Below, in pieces: positions 20,282 to 30,368 of a DNA stretch of 30,584 nucleotides (positions within the stretch are counted from its first letter, which is position 1; every line of letters starts with the position of its first letter). The stretch spans positions 1-30,584 of the forward strand of contig JAIXMQ010000138.1 in assembly GCA_025716855.1 (NCBI GenBank), in the 5' to 3' direction. The translations under genes were made by a program, and so were the position numbers. This DNA is from Pilaira anomala. Its lineage: Eukaryota > Mucoromycota > Mucoromycetes > Mucorales > Mucoraceae. The notes beneath the pieces were generated by a model that was not told the DNA's origin, did not search any database, and saw only the letters and a list, made by a program, of their open reading frames with translations.

Positions 20282-21265
20282 TGCAGGAAGGAAGATCAGC
20301 TCGATGTTGCTAAACTTCTGCTTAAGCTTATAAACAGAAGCATTGTCAAGAAGAAGAGCAATTTTTCTATTATCATAGGCAAATGATCGGTTCAAGCGCT
20401 GAATGTACTTCAAAAAAATATCTGAAGTCATCCATGCGCTTGGACTTTCATGGTATTCAATGTAATGGGTCTAACCAATAGCCAGCTTTGCATACAGTCT
20501 ACGTTCAAAGTTATAGCCCGTAGGATTCTTTCTTTTGCCAACAACAATAGGATGACATTTATAGGTTCCATCCGAATTGCAAAGAAGTCCAATTGTGAGC
20601 CGTTCCCGAGACTGTTTGCTGCCGCTAATTGGCTTATTACTAATGGTACGGGTAGGACCCTGTTGGTAGTAGAGACCCGTTTCATCGAAATTCATGATGT
20701 CCTTAGGATCATATGGCTCAAGTAAAGTCTCAATCTTCTTTAACTGATCAATGATGTTCTGGCTATCAAGATCCACAGAAGCGCTTTCACCGTGCATCGA
20801 TCTTGACTTCACACCAATACGATTGAAAAGCTTCGTAATCCACCCTTCCGAAAACTTGATCTGTTGAGATCCGGGAAGGGCTGACATGCCGTATTTCTTG
20901 CGTGCCATAATGTTTGCAAATGTTCTTACATTTTCTCGGTTGATTGGCCATTTTTTCTCGTTGCAATCATCGATGTACTTTTTGACTTCAAGATCCAGGC
21001 CAGGGAATCTTGTTTCCTTAACACTCTTCTTAGTGCTAAGGACATTTTTATCCAAAACAAGAGCAGCTTGCTTGATAGAAGTAGATCTTTTCATCATATT
21101 TGAAATACTTCTAGCTGGAATTGCTTTCTCGAGTCCAAATTGTTGTTGAGCCCAAATTCCAAGTTCAGCTTGAGTCATGTTGGGGTTGCGACTTTTATGG
21201 TCACAGAGTTCAACTTGTTGGGAAAGTGTAAGATGAAGTCTAGGATTGTTCTTTTCAGTGGACAT
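19412..21265 (-). pseudogene. pogo/Tigger transposase, catalytically defective
   Basis: The ATG at 21265 starts a protein with a CENP-B-type N-terminal helix-turn-helix (LTLSQQVELCDHKSRNPN, QAELGIWAQQQFG), a second DNA-binding domain (SEGWITKLFNRIGVKSRS) and a DDE nuclease. The first acidic motif is NFDETGLYYQQGPTR, and the second is ALLLDNASVY. A TAG at 20471-20473 interrupts the frame (AKLAIG, stop, THYIEY), yet the same frame resumes. After IELIFLPAG comes a GT, a 47-base A/T run (20232-20278) and two stops; then GIIANVKALFRWHQY resumes in frame. The LQPLD-type motif carrying the third catalytic Asp is missing there. The C-terminal part has a run of about 20 Glu encoded at 19625-19680 and ends in LLQFFTPPNSL. 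DNA binding might persist; transposition by this copy should not. Confidence 0.9.
20232..20278. repeat. 47-base T homopolymer in the pogo transposase gene
   Basis: The + strand has 47 consecutive T. It lies between a possible GT donor (20279-20280 region on the minus strand) and a possible AG acceptor before 20175. Splicing would join LPAG to IIANVKA but skip the third catalytic motif. Confidence 0.9.
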
Positions 21266-21441
21266 ATTTTTTATTGTTAAATGATAGAAAGAGCATAAAT
21301 CTAATTTTTTTAGTCAGAGTATATATCTCTGTGACTGCTAAATCTTTATTAATTTGAAACTACGCTAATTAATTTCATTAATTTTAAAATCCGAAAATAA
21401 GGCTATGTCACGATTTAAGGCCATAAAAGTCTGAAATTTTT

Positions 21442-21467
21442 AACGGCCTTAAATAGAGCGGGTACTG
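21442..21467 (-). repeat. Right 26-bp terminal inverted repeat of the pogo element
   Basis: On the minus strand it is identical to 18900-18925 and is followed by the TA target duplication at 21468-21469. Confidence 0.92.
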
Positions 21468-21469
21468 TA

Positions 21470-21861
21470 ACTAATTGATTAAAATTGACACATAGAATAT
21501 ATATCTACATATATTTTTTAAATAAAACTGGTAACAGAGACAATATATAAAGAAGAATTCAACACTGCTTTTTTTTTTAATCTTGGAAAGTGAGGTGTTT
21601 GTCATATTTGATTTGGGTGACAGACAACCTAAGTTAAAGTTAAAGTATCTCATGAATATGGCACTGTATTCTTTATCTTTCAAATAAAATATTTGTAAAA
21701 AAAAAACGTAATCAAGTTGAAAGTCATTGCAATAACCACATATTAGTTTTTATAAACCGTTATGTCACTCTTATTTATTCAATATATAAAATTGTTATTT
21801 TTCTTCTCTCTCAGTTTTCATGCTTACCTTTGTGTTGTGTTATACTTACTCCTTTTTTCGT
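21470..21861. other. Gene-free spacer between pogo and KDZ gene
   Basis: This is AT-rich sequence with no frame I can assign. It presumably holds the 3' flank of the minus-strand KDZ gene and DNA that was continuous with 18790-18897 before the pogo insertion. No terminal repeat of the KDZ element was identified. Confidence 0.5.
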
Positions 21862-24800
21862 TTAATCTTCTTCCAAATCGGAATCATCAGATGAATCATC
21901 TCCTTCTTCAACAACCAACAAATCTTCACCTGCTACACTATCCATCATGTAGTCCATAGTACTGAGTAAAGGTATAGAGTACTTCTCTTCACGCTCGAAC
22001 TCTTCAATTGTAGGATCTGCTTGAATACGTCCGAACGCAAAGAGGGACCCTTTCTTCCACTTTTTGTTGGCTTCAATTTTTTTTTCCACGCAACTGGCAA
22101 GGCCCTTGTTGGCCCTTGTTGAAGGACGACATTATATCTCCAGCTTGGCTTCCTCCCAAGACTTTGCTTCATCTGTAATAAAGAGGTGCAGATTATTAAG
22201 CTCACGCTATTATGAAAGAAGTTAATTTAAAATGAGTTAAGAACATACTGTGCTCAAGACATGTAATATAGCTTACCCTAACAATCATGCGTTCCTCTTC
22301 GGAAACTCTAAGCTCCATGATCATGTTAGCAATACCACTGGGGGAGACACCCCAAAAACTATCTTGTGGATCCACCACTTTTTCCCAGGAAAGAAGGTCT
22401 TGAGCTAATGGTATGATAAGCCTTTGTGTTAGCAATTGATATACGTATATAATGATAATTTATTCGCAACTTACGAAACTCTTTGTTGTACAACTTAATG
22501 AGATCCTCAAGACGCTTCTTTCGTAAACCCAAAGCAATGGTGTGTCTACCCGCCAGTTTTGTGCCTAAAAAAAAAAGAAAGCTTTAAATTTTGTATTTCA
22601 TTTGCAGTGTCAATTTTACTCACCAACATGGCCTTGTTTGTGCAGCTTGTTGAAGTTGTTGTTATAGGCCCATACATTTGAACGTATGGCCTCTTTAAAC
22701 AACACCTTCTTCCTTTCGACAAACTGTTTCCATAAACAACAGGTAGCATTGAACGTGGTTTCGTTCAATGCGTCATGGTCGTAAAGAACAAAACCAGGGA
22801 AGGACACCGATATAAACTCCGTCATTCTGTTTAATTCTTTCACCATTTTGTTCAGCTGAGAGCAGAAAAAGGTTTCACCAGCAACAGTGACGGAAGAAGA
22901 CCGGTCATAGTCAGAAAAACCCAACCTTGGTTCAGCAATTGTCTGAAACTGGGCTACAATATTAAACACGGTTAGTTATTTGTTATTTTCTATGAAAATA
23001 TAATCATAATACGCTACCCAAATCTCCAAACAATTGCTTGTACAAGATAATACCAGCTTACTGGGCCATATTCAGCAGGTAAATCTGACCATATCCTGTT
23101 ACATGATTTACCAAGGCTGGCCTTTCTCAACGCCTCTGTCCAAGCTTGGAATTCGGATTCCCGCTGTGCGTGGCTCACGCCTTGCAGCTCACGTTCTTTT
23201 AATGCAACTATTGCTGTAGCGTTATCAAATCTCTTTAATAACGCCTCAGCTATTAAATTTAGAAAAAGTTAAACGATCAAATTAGCTATATTAAAGCTAT
23301 TTTTTATGTACTTACCAAGGTTCATCTTTTTGGCCTCATTTCTGTAGCGAATAGCCTGGCCAAGAACGAGCTTCCGGTTGGACTGAAGCATTGAACGTGT
23401 GAGCTTCACAAAAGGATTAAGGTCGGCCCACAAACGTTCAGTTGCCTCACTGTCCGTTCGTCCGAACTCAACCAGGTTACGAGGGTTGTACTTGGCTTGG
23501 CATAAAAGAACATGAGCATATGCATGAAATATTGGCACAGCCAATCTCCCTTTTTAATCCTTGTCCAAAAAGTGTTGCTAATACAAAAAAAAAAGTTAGT
23601 ACAATCTATAATACAGTTTAATCAATTAACATATCACCAGAAAGCTCTTTGCGAACCGGCAGGCAATGTCATACATGACATTGACCTTGCCTGCCGGCAT
23701 TTCTTCCCCAGGAAACATGCTTTTTAAAACCGACAGAGGGTACTTAAGACTATAATAAAAAACAGTTTAGCTTAATAGTAACAGAAATCGGCACTAATAT
23801 AGATATTATCCATACCCCTCTGCCGAGTCCATATCCCCAACTTTATGGACTATTTCGTGCCTTGCACACAAAGAAGCAAAGAGTCCTGTTACAGGGTGCT
23901 GGAACCTTCTTCTGGCACCGGTACCAGCAGCCCTGAAATCATGTTCGTTTACAATAGCCTAGATCATAAGATTAGAAAACTGTAAAGCGCTTTCTTTCAA
24001 AACAATTGACTTACATCCTGAGGCAGAGCTTCACTTCGGAAAGCATCAACTTCCTCCTTCTCCACCCAAAGCTCGTCAATTGATGCAACGGTATTGGATG
24101 CGTCAAATTCAGTTGCCTTTCTTCTGCATTGCTGGCTGAAGTTACAGTTCATTGCAATAAATCTACAGTCATCTATGCGAATGGAGGTAACCTACAAATA
24201 ACAAATGTTTGGGTTAGTACAATAAAAAATGTTTATAACTTATAAGCACTTACAGCATGGCAATCATAGCATTGATCTTCAATGCCGGCTTCCTTCAAGA
24301 CTTCTTGATCCACGGCCAGCTTGAACTTGGCATACATGTACAGAACAGATCTGCACATGTCTTCAAAAAGATATAATAATTAATTCCTTCGAAGAAAAAA
24401 AAAATCTTTAAGACTTGTAAAAAAGAAACCTTTTCAGCCTGCTCTTGCATTTCATTGTAAAGGCTTGTGATGCCTTGACCTGAGGCCTTCAAGGTGTTTC
24501 TAACCTTCTCGAAAAACTTGAGAAGACCAAACGAGAAGGCTGTTGTTGACTGCTTGGGAGAAGATGGAAATAATCCCATGGTAACCAAGACCTCAGGTAA
24601 GCTGAGACAGCTACAATAAGCCATCTCCACATCCTTTACGCCTAATGTATTAAAATAATTAGTGTTATACTTTAATGATCCCAAAAATTAGCAAGTGTTT
24701 ACCGTTAAAGAAGTACACTTTAATTCTACTCATCTTTCCAAAAGGTACTTCACACTCTTCACAGGAAAAAGGCTCGACAAAGCTGGTAGAAATGACAGGC

Positions 24801-25290
24801 TCTCCTAAGCGGCCTAACTGTTCAAAATAGCACTTGACGAGCATGCTCATCATGCTTCCCCAAGTGTTTACTACCTGAGCCTGACTTGCTGGTTGATACG
24901 CTTGCTGGTCAGAAAGATCATCGCCTCCGTCAAAAGTGTCATCATCAAATTGAAAAGGGGTTTCAATAACACCTCCTTCTGTTCCTTCAGGGATTTCTTC
25001 AAGAATTTCTTCAGGGACAGGCACATCCTCAGTTTCTTCGAGGATAGCCTCATCTTCAATTTCTTCTTGGAGGATAGCCACGCCTAAAGAAGGAATCGAA
25101 GCAAGAAGTTCTGCTTCGGCTTCTCTAGCATCTTGTATAAGCCATTCTCTACCGGTTACAAGGTCAATACTAGTTAAATCGGTATCAGGATCATACGACA
25201 GAATGTTTCGTGCTCTAGCGTAAGCATCTGCATTCTCCGAGTCTCTTACGTTGGTTTTTTGCTTTTTTGACTCTCGCTATTTCATCTGGA
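21862..25290 (-). pseudogene. KDZ-superfamily transposase (Kyakuja-Dileera-Zisupton), about 12 exons, degenerate
   Basis: Approximate minus-strand exons are 25290-24703, 24641-24430, 24350-24254, 24191-24015, 23958-23816, 23749-23638, 23577-23316, 23249-23018, 22953-22624, 22564-22475, 22421-22277 and 22206-21862. The introns are about 53-79 nt with GT..AG ends. The N-terminal part has TPDEIARVKKAK and, after a slip near 25237, NADAYARARNILSYDPDTD. A cysteine cluster CYDCHA..CNFSQQC resembles the CxC zinc domains of this family. The nuclease shows TGLFASLCARHEIV, VNVMYDIACRFAKSF and FHAYAHVLLCQAKYNPR followed by TDSEATERLW, the signature set of KDZ. The tail is acidic (DDSSDDSDLEED). Stops lie at 23554-23556 and 22132-22134. 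Frames do not join at the exon 2/3, 8/9 and 10/11 borders. The start codon was not found. KDZ enzymes are RNase-H-fold cut-and-paste transposases common in fungi. Confidence 0.85.
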
Positions 25291-25299
25291 GTAGGTTTA

Positions 25300-25588
25300 T
25301 TGTTTTTTTTTAGATCTGGTTTTAGGAATAATTTTAAACGTAATTAGTAACGAGTTATTTTTGAAGTAAATGTATACAAGGGTAAAAGAAATTGAGACTT
25401 TTGTACGCTCTATTATGACGCTTTCATTGAAGTGCCGCAATAAAAAAATTGAAAAAATTGTGAGCAATTTTACCTAATTAGATACAAAAAAAAAGCGTTT
25501 AATCGGACCTAATTTGGTTCAATATTTCACAATATATTGCGTGGAGCTGAGTAAACTTGTCGGAATGTTTTTTTAGAGGTATTTTCCA
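25300..25588. other. Spacer between KDZ gene and gypsy element 2
   Basis: No gene was seen. It should contain the promoter of the minus-strand KDZ gene and the truncation point of gypsy 2 (protease ends near 25589). Neither a TATA box nor inverted repeats are convincing. Confidence 0.5.
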
Positions 25589-26670
25589 TTAACCTGTAAA
25601 CCAATCAGGTATAGGTTGTACCTGAGCTAGCCATGATCTACCTAAAATAATATCAAATTTAGCGTCAAATACATACGCTTCTATTTCGTCTTGATAATCA
25701 TTCATTTGTATCTGGAATTGAGCTTTCGCCTTAATTTCACTTCTTTGCCCATTTGCAGTTTCTACGGATTGTCTTTGACTATCGGCAATGTTCGTAATAT
25801 TGTCTAACAATCTTGAATTTATATAATTCGCAGAAGCTCCGGAATCAATTAATACAGAATATTTGAAATTATGTCTATTTATCTTAATATTGTACCATAG
25901 CAGCATTTAGAATGAAGTCAATTTCGTCTTGTAAAATGTCTTTAGTAATAGTGAGGGGCTTTACATAAGAAGAAGATGAAGGCAAAACACTATATAATAA
26001 AGATGAAGAGATATCAGAATAATGGTCATAAGATGTTTGTTCATTTTTATTATTTGTATAATTTTTGTTTAAATGTTCATCACTATCATTATTATCATTA
26101 TTATCATAATGCTCATCATCATCTAAATAATAGAATTTTCGTTGTTTTTTGTAATTCGGGCATTGCGCTAGATCATGACCATATCCTTTACAGGCAAAAC
26201 ATTGTCTACTTCTATTACCACCTCGTCCTCGAAAATTTCCTCTGCCTCTGTAGTTTCCATTATTACCTCGAGGTCTAAATTGATTGTTGTAACTATTTTG
26301 TTGTTTATTCTCTCCTGGTGAAACAATAGCTAATATCTTGTGTAAGGCGGCAGATAAATCCATGGGATCGTCTACTGCTTCTTCGCTTCTTTCAGGTTTA
26401 TCACTTGTATGATACACAATTGCTTGTGCTGATGATTCATACAAATAAGCTTCATTTATGGCTTCATTTAAAGGGGGGCAGCTGTCTCCTCTATATAAGC
26501 GATGAATTTTTAATCTTAAATCCGAATCTTTAAGACCGCGAACAAATTGTGAAACCGCTTCCTCGTTGCTCAGATTTGTGATGCTAATTTTTAGTTGTAC
26601 AAATTCACGAATATATTCAGAAATTCTAGATTTCTGTTTCAATTGGTGCAATTTGTCACGCAAGATAATA
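25589..26670 (-). pseudogene. Gypsy 2: gag C-terminal part, zinc knuckle and protease
   Basis: Just inside the Harbinger border the frame reads IILRDKLHQLKQKSRISEYI and VSQFVRGLKDSDLRLKI, a typical retrotransposon gag helical region. Then come an Arg/Gly-rich stretch (RGRGNFRGRGGNRSRQ) and the CCHC knuckle CFACKGYGHDLAQC. Asp/Asn-rich sequence follows, and one frameshift near 25890 leads to the aspartic protease with VLIDSGASANYINS and FDIILGRSWLAQVQP. Coding ends at 25589 without reverse transcriptase. The gag start is at 30301, on the far side of the Harbinger element. Confidence 0.85.
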
Positions 26671-26698
26671 GATGACTTTCTAAACTCGAAATAAAATA
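26671..26698 (+). repeat. Left 28-bp terminal inverted repeat of the Harbinger element
   Basis: It is identical to the reverse complement of 29624-29651. It diverges immediately inside (AAAATGG versus GATTTTA on the other end). Confidence 0.85.
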
Positions 26699-26905
26699 AA
26701 AATGGCCAATAAACCGGATTTTTAATCTGAAATACAAAAATATTAAAGCGCAATTCAAAAATAAACTCTAATAAATAAACCTTAAATTACCGATTTTCTC
26801 TGCTAAATCTATTGACCCCCCTCGACCCCCTCAATAAAATAAAAAAAATAAAAAAAATAAAAATCGGGAAAAAAATATTAAAATGTTTAAATTTGCATGA
26901 TTTTA

Positions 26906-27994
26906 TTAGACATCATTGTCTTTACGTTGATGCTTCGAGGGCCCTTCCTCTTCATCATCACTTCGGGCTTGTCTGGCATTCTATAGATTTAAAATGTTAG
27001 TGAAAAGAGCCACGCCATATGGACATAGATAAAAAAACAATACAAACCTGCGATGCCAATACTGTCAATACTTCAGTCATAGCAGCCATCTATGCAAGTA
27101 AAAATAAAAACTGTTAATACATACTACATTAAATATATCAAAATGTAATGGCTAAACGTACCTGCTGCTGCATAGCACTCAATGTGGCATTTGTGGCGCT
27201 CAATGCGGCATTTGTGGCCGCAGTGCTAGCTTTGAAGGTGTTCTCCAAGGTAGCTATACGGACTTCATTGGCAGCAGTGGCAGCAATGGCAGCTTGGTCC
27301 CTTTTACCCTTCATGATATCCAGCATCTCTGTGATGGCACCCCCGAGGAAATGCTTTTCAGCGTTGCGCTTGTTACCTCGAGGGGTTGGGACGCCTCGCT
27401 TGGGCATTGGACTTTCAGAGAGATTCAATAACCCCGGAAGAGCAACAGGAACCGCGCTACCAAACAAAGGGGTTTCTTCCATCTCCATATCACCCATTGT
27501 TCTGAGAGTAGTACTCCAGGGGCGACTTTCTAATACTTTCCAAAGTGTTGGAAGGACCGGCACCTCCATCGGTATCGCTTTCTTCATCGGATTCGGCTGC
27601 CGTGCCAACAAGATGGGCAGGAATACCAATACTTTTAGACCCTGCCTTTTCGTCCATCATTTTAGTAAGCTGTCTAGCTTCTTTTTCTATCCTTGTGAGA
27701 GTAGGGTTACCTGTCAATTTACGTAATAAGTATACCATGAACATCAATCTAAATTAATGATTAAACGAACTAACCTGTTGGCTTTTTCATTTCGGTGAGC
27801 CTGGTCCACATAGTTTTCAATGAATCGAATGTACGATGTCTTTCAGAGAAACTTTGTTCAGTGAGACTTGCATTATACTCCTTTTCAACCTTTTTCCATT
27901 GGTTAGTACCTAGGGGAACGTACTTTCTCATGATTGAAAGCAAGAGAAGCTTTTCATTATCAACGTATGTAAAAGAGTTTTTTGTTCTAGCCAT
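26906..27994 (-). pseudogene. Harbinger SANT/Myb-like accessory protein, four exons, one frameshift
   Basis: Minus-strand exons are 27994-27775, 27710-27162, 27089-27048 and 26980-26906, with introns of 64, 72 and 67 nt (GT..AG). The start MARTKNSFTYVDNEKLLLLS leads into a SANT/Myb-like fold (NQWKKVEKEYN, RHRTFDSLKTMWTRLTEM, KKPTG split by intron 1), the type of DNA-binding protein that helps Harbinger nuclease enter the nucleus and bind the ends. An acidic Ser-rich linker follows. Near 27495 the frame changes by one base, from LEYYSQNN to MGDMEMEETPLFG, then PMPKRGVPTPRGNK and an Ala-rich helix ending in SAMQQQ. The short last exons give MAAMTEVLTVLASQ and an acidic/basic tail. Exons 1 and 2 together are one base out of phase, so an indel rather than an intron explains the shift. 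Confidence 0.8.
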
Positions 27995-28246
27995 GTTATT
28001 AGTTATTGTTTTATGAAATAATAATAAAAAAGTAAAAGAGAAGGAAAAGGATGAACTTAGAATAAAAATAGATGTTAAGATGATGAAAAAAAAAAAGAGT
28101 AGAGTAATAGTTCTATAAGGTTCCAATGTGTACAAGATTGAATATCGGAGATGATGATGGAAATGACATTTAATAATACAACGAGATGGATTACTTCTTT
28201 CTTCTTTCTTCATAACGTAAAATTAATATCTTTTTTTTTCGTTATT
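27995..28246. promoter_or_regulatory. Shared intergenic promoter region of the divergent Harbinger genes
   Basis: The 252 bp between the two start codons (27994 on minus, 28247 on plus) must hold both promoters. It is AT-rich with purine and pyrimidine runs. No convincing TATA box stands out. Confidence 0.5.
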
Positions 28247-29447
28247 ATGTCTGTAACAGTTGATGAATTCGATTATGAAGACTTTGCTCTTATGACATTA
28301 TTTGTCCTTGCAGTAGAATATGCTTATGAGGATTCTAATGAACGAACCGGTGATCGCTATTACACTCCTTCTAGTGTTTTGCAGCTGCCAAATGAATCTC
28401 CTGCTGCTGTTTTGTTGGATGGAAAGGATGACAAGGCTTACATCGTACATCTTGGCCTAAATGTATCAGCATTCAATGATTTATACGGTGTATTCAGTAG
28501 CCATTACCCTCGTAAGGCTACTACCGGTCGTCCTCGTGCATTTACTTGTAAAATGGTCCTTGCCCTTGTTCTCATGTGGCTTCATAATACCATGAAGCAA
28601 GAAAGTTTATGCTTAATTTTTGGTGCAACTGCATCAACAATCAGCAAGTCTCTCAATTCTGGTTTGCATATCCTGCATTCCATTTTTACAAATAATCCAC
28701 TTGATGAACGTTGGAAAATTATGTAGCCAACTCCTGAAGAGATGATGGTGTTTAATGATATGATTCTGACGAACACAACCAATGAAAACGAGCAAGAAGT
28801 AATGACCGGTGCATTTGGTTTCATTGACGGCTTGAACCTTAGGATTGAAGATCCTGGAGATCCTGACACGCAGAATGCTAATTACAACGGGTGGTTAAGT
28901 GGATGCTATTGCTCCCAAGTAATAGTATTTACTCCAGATGGTTGTATATGCTATATCAAGTATGTAATACATATTCAATTTTTTTTATTACAAATAGTTA
29001 ATCAGATTGTATTTCTATAGGAGTAACGGTCCTGGATCGTGGCACGATTCTAGAATTTCGGAAACACTGTTCGAGTGTCTTTTGACCGAGGAAAGTTGCC
29101 CATCACCTTTCAGACTTGTCGCTGATAGTGCATTTCCATGTACAAATCGGTACAGGGATAAAATCCTGAGTGTTCCAAAGGTTAACTCTGTGCGAAATAA
29201 TGGTAGTGTTGAAGAAGAAATTCGGAATGCTATCATTACAAAGCATAGACAGCCAGCCGAATGGGGCATGCATGCTTTGCAAGGAGGCTTTTGCAGACCT
29301 CGCATGAAGCTTCCAGCAGGTGTAAAGGAAAGAGAGAGGATTTTGGATGTCATCTGGTACCTCCACAATTACAGAACGAGAACGGTTGGAATCAATCAAA
29401 CTGCTACGGTGTATCAGAAGTTGTGGGAAGAAAACCAGCTGTCATAA
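28247..29447 (+). pseudogene. Harbinger DDE nuclease (DDE_Tnp_4 type), one in-frame stop
   Basis: The ATG at 28247 gives MSVTVDEFDYEDFALM. A helical N-terminal region (GRPRAFTCKMVLALVLMWL, ATASTISKSLNSGLHIL) resembles the HTH segment before Harbinger nucleases. A TAG at 28724-28726 sits in RWKIM-stop-PTPEE. The nuclease follows in the same frame: GAFGFIDGLNLRIEDPGDP (first Asp, codon at 28826), a GTATGT..CTATAG intron at 28960-29020 restoring the frame, GPGSWHDSRISETLF, LVADSAFPCT (second Asp at 29124) and PAEWGMHALQG (Glu at 29259). It ends at a TAA at 29445-29447. All three catalytic residues are present, so this copy is one stop codon from an open frame. The stop could be a C-to-T change of a CAG. 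Confidence 0.88.
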
Positions 29448-29486
29448 TAAAGAATTATCATTTAACTTCAAGTGCTCTTGATTTGT

Positions 29487-29488
<2 letters not shown>

Positions 29489-29517
<29 letters not shown>

Positions 29518-29554
29518 TAGGCTGGGACCGTTTATTTATTTCGAGTTTTGAAAA
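29489..29554 (+). repeat. T run and internal copy of the Harbinger end motif
   Basis: A long T run (about 29489-29511) follows the nuclease gene. TTTATTTCGAGTTTTGAAAA at 29535-29554 closely repeats the TTTATTTCGAGTTTAGAAAG of the terminal repeat (29629-29648), about 94 nt inside the right end and in the same orientation. Confidence 0.65.
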
Positions 29555-29623
29555 CCATTAAAAATAAAATAAAATAAAAAATAACTGAGGCTGAATTTAC
29601 AATTGTGATACCCTAATAAAATC

Positions 29624-29651
29624 TATTTTATTTCGAGTTTAGAAAGTCATC
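29624..29651 (-). repeat. Right 28-bp terminal inverted repeat of the Harbinger element
   Basis: The reverse complement is identical to 26671-26698. It interrupts the gypsy gag frame (the gag similarity ends at about 29655 with LLIQTSQFFN). Confidence 0.85.
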
Positions 29652-30301
29652 CAATTGAAGAATTGGCTGGTTTGAATTAGTAATCGTTTCATTTTATTCC
29701 AATCATCCAAAGGACCTATGTTGTCTTGTTCCACTATATATAACCATGTTTTTGCATCAGTATCTAAAAGTGTTTTTCCAAGAACGTATCCTTTCAAATC
29801 GCTATAATCTTCGATAGATTTTATCCATAAATCAATAGTTTGAGGGTCGCGCTCACCTTTATATAATTTAGGTTTAGGAAGGAAGTCGTTGTTATAAGTT
29901 TGATATATGTGATTTTGTTGTTCCATGAAAGCGCTAAGAGTAGTACTTATAGCATTCGCTATTTCTTGTCCAATGTTGTTATTTTTGTCAACCATTTTAT
30001 TTTTGATATTCGATGCACTTTCTTCTGTTAATCCGTTTTCAGTTATATATTGCGATAATGTATCAGTGTCGTTGTTGTCGGTAGTATCTAGTAGTTGTTT
30101 AAGTGTATTATTTAAAAATCTATCGCTGATCTGTTCCCAATGTTCGATTCTTTTTGCAGTCTGTTTTAATCTTTCAGTATCTTTTAAGCCAACTCTTGAA
30201 GTAACTCGTATCTTCTTATATTTATCTTGTAGGTTTAACGGTAATTTTTCTTGTATCCGTTCTTCGATCTCCAAACGATTTAAATACTGATCTGAAGGCA
30301 T
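29652..30301 (-). pseudogene. Gypsy 2: gag N-terminal part
   Basis: The ATG at 30301 starts MPSDQYLNRLEIEERIQEKL, with probable coiled-coil helices, then the capsid-like start PKPKLYKGERDPQTIDLWIK and KTWLYIVEQDN, LDDWNKMKRLL. The frame is open until it runs into the Harbinger repeat. The continuing gag sequence is found at 26670 and below, on the other side of the insertion. Confidence 0.82.
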
Positions 30302-30357
30302 AAATTTCTCTTCTTAGTATTTAATATATATTATACTCCTCGTTATTTTTAACGGGA

Positions 30358-30366
30358 GTGCTACCA
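30358..30366 (-). promoter_or_regulatory. Primer-binding site of gypsy element 2
   Basis: The minus strand reads TGGTAGCAC, the same core as gypsy 1, two bases (AT) after the LTR end. It is consistent with initiator-Met tRNA priming. Confidence 0.6.
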
Positions 30367-30368
30367 AT

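Larger units (their letters stand above)
18900..21467. mobile_element. pogo/Tigger-type (Tc1/mariner superfamily) DNA transposon, complete ends
   Basis: The terminal inverted repeats are 26 bp and identical: 18900-18925, starting CAGTACCCGCTCTATTTAAG, and 21442-21467 in reverse complement. They are flanked by a TA duplication (18898-18899 and 21468-21469). CAGT-type ends, TA target and a CENP-B-like transposase inside define the pogo/Tigger group. The 2568-bp element has perfect ends, suggesting recent insertion or recent mobilisation in trans. Confidence 0.93.
26671..29651. mobile_element. PIF/Harbinger DNA transposon inserted in gypsy gag
   Basis: A perfect 28-bp inverted repeat brackets the pair of Harbinger genes: 26671-26698 (starting GATGACTTTCTAAACTCG) and 29624-29651. 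Outside it on both sides is gag coding sequence of one gypsy element. The two genes inside are divergently transcribed, as is usual for this superfamily. The expected 3-bp target duplication could not be recognised (flanks ATA and CAA). Total length is 2981 bp. Confidence 0.85.

Noticed and set aside
22101..22120. Tandem GGCCCTTGTT duplication as a cause of frameshift
   Set aside because: The KDZ frame is the same on both sides with the duplication present, so it need not be a disabling event.
25976..26278. Plus-strand His/Tyr-rich frame
   Set aside because: Antisense of the Asp/Asn-rich gag linker of gypsy 2.
27148..27726. Long plus-strand frame of 192 codons
   Set aside because: Mirror of the Ala-rich exon of the Harbinger SANT protein; the minus strand shows splice sites and family motifs, the plus strand none.
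29015..29399. Minus-strand frames opposite the Harbinger nuclease
   Set aside because: Shadows of the conserved nuclease exon.
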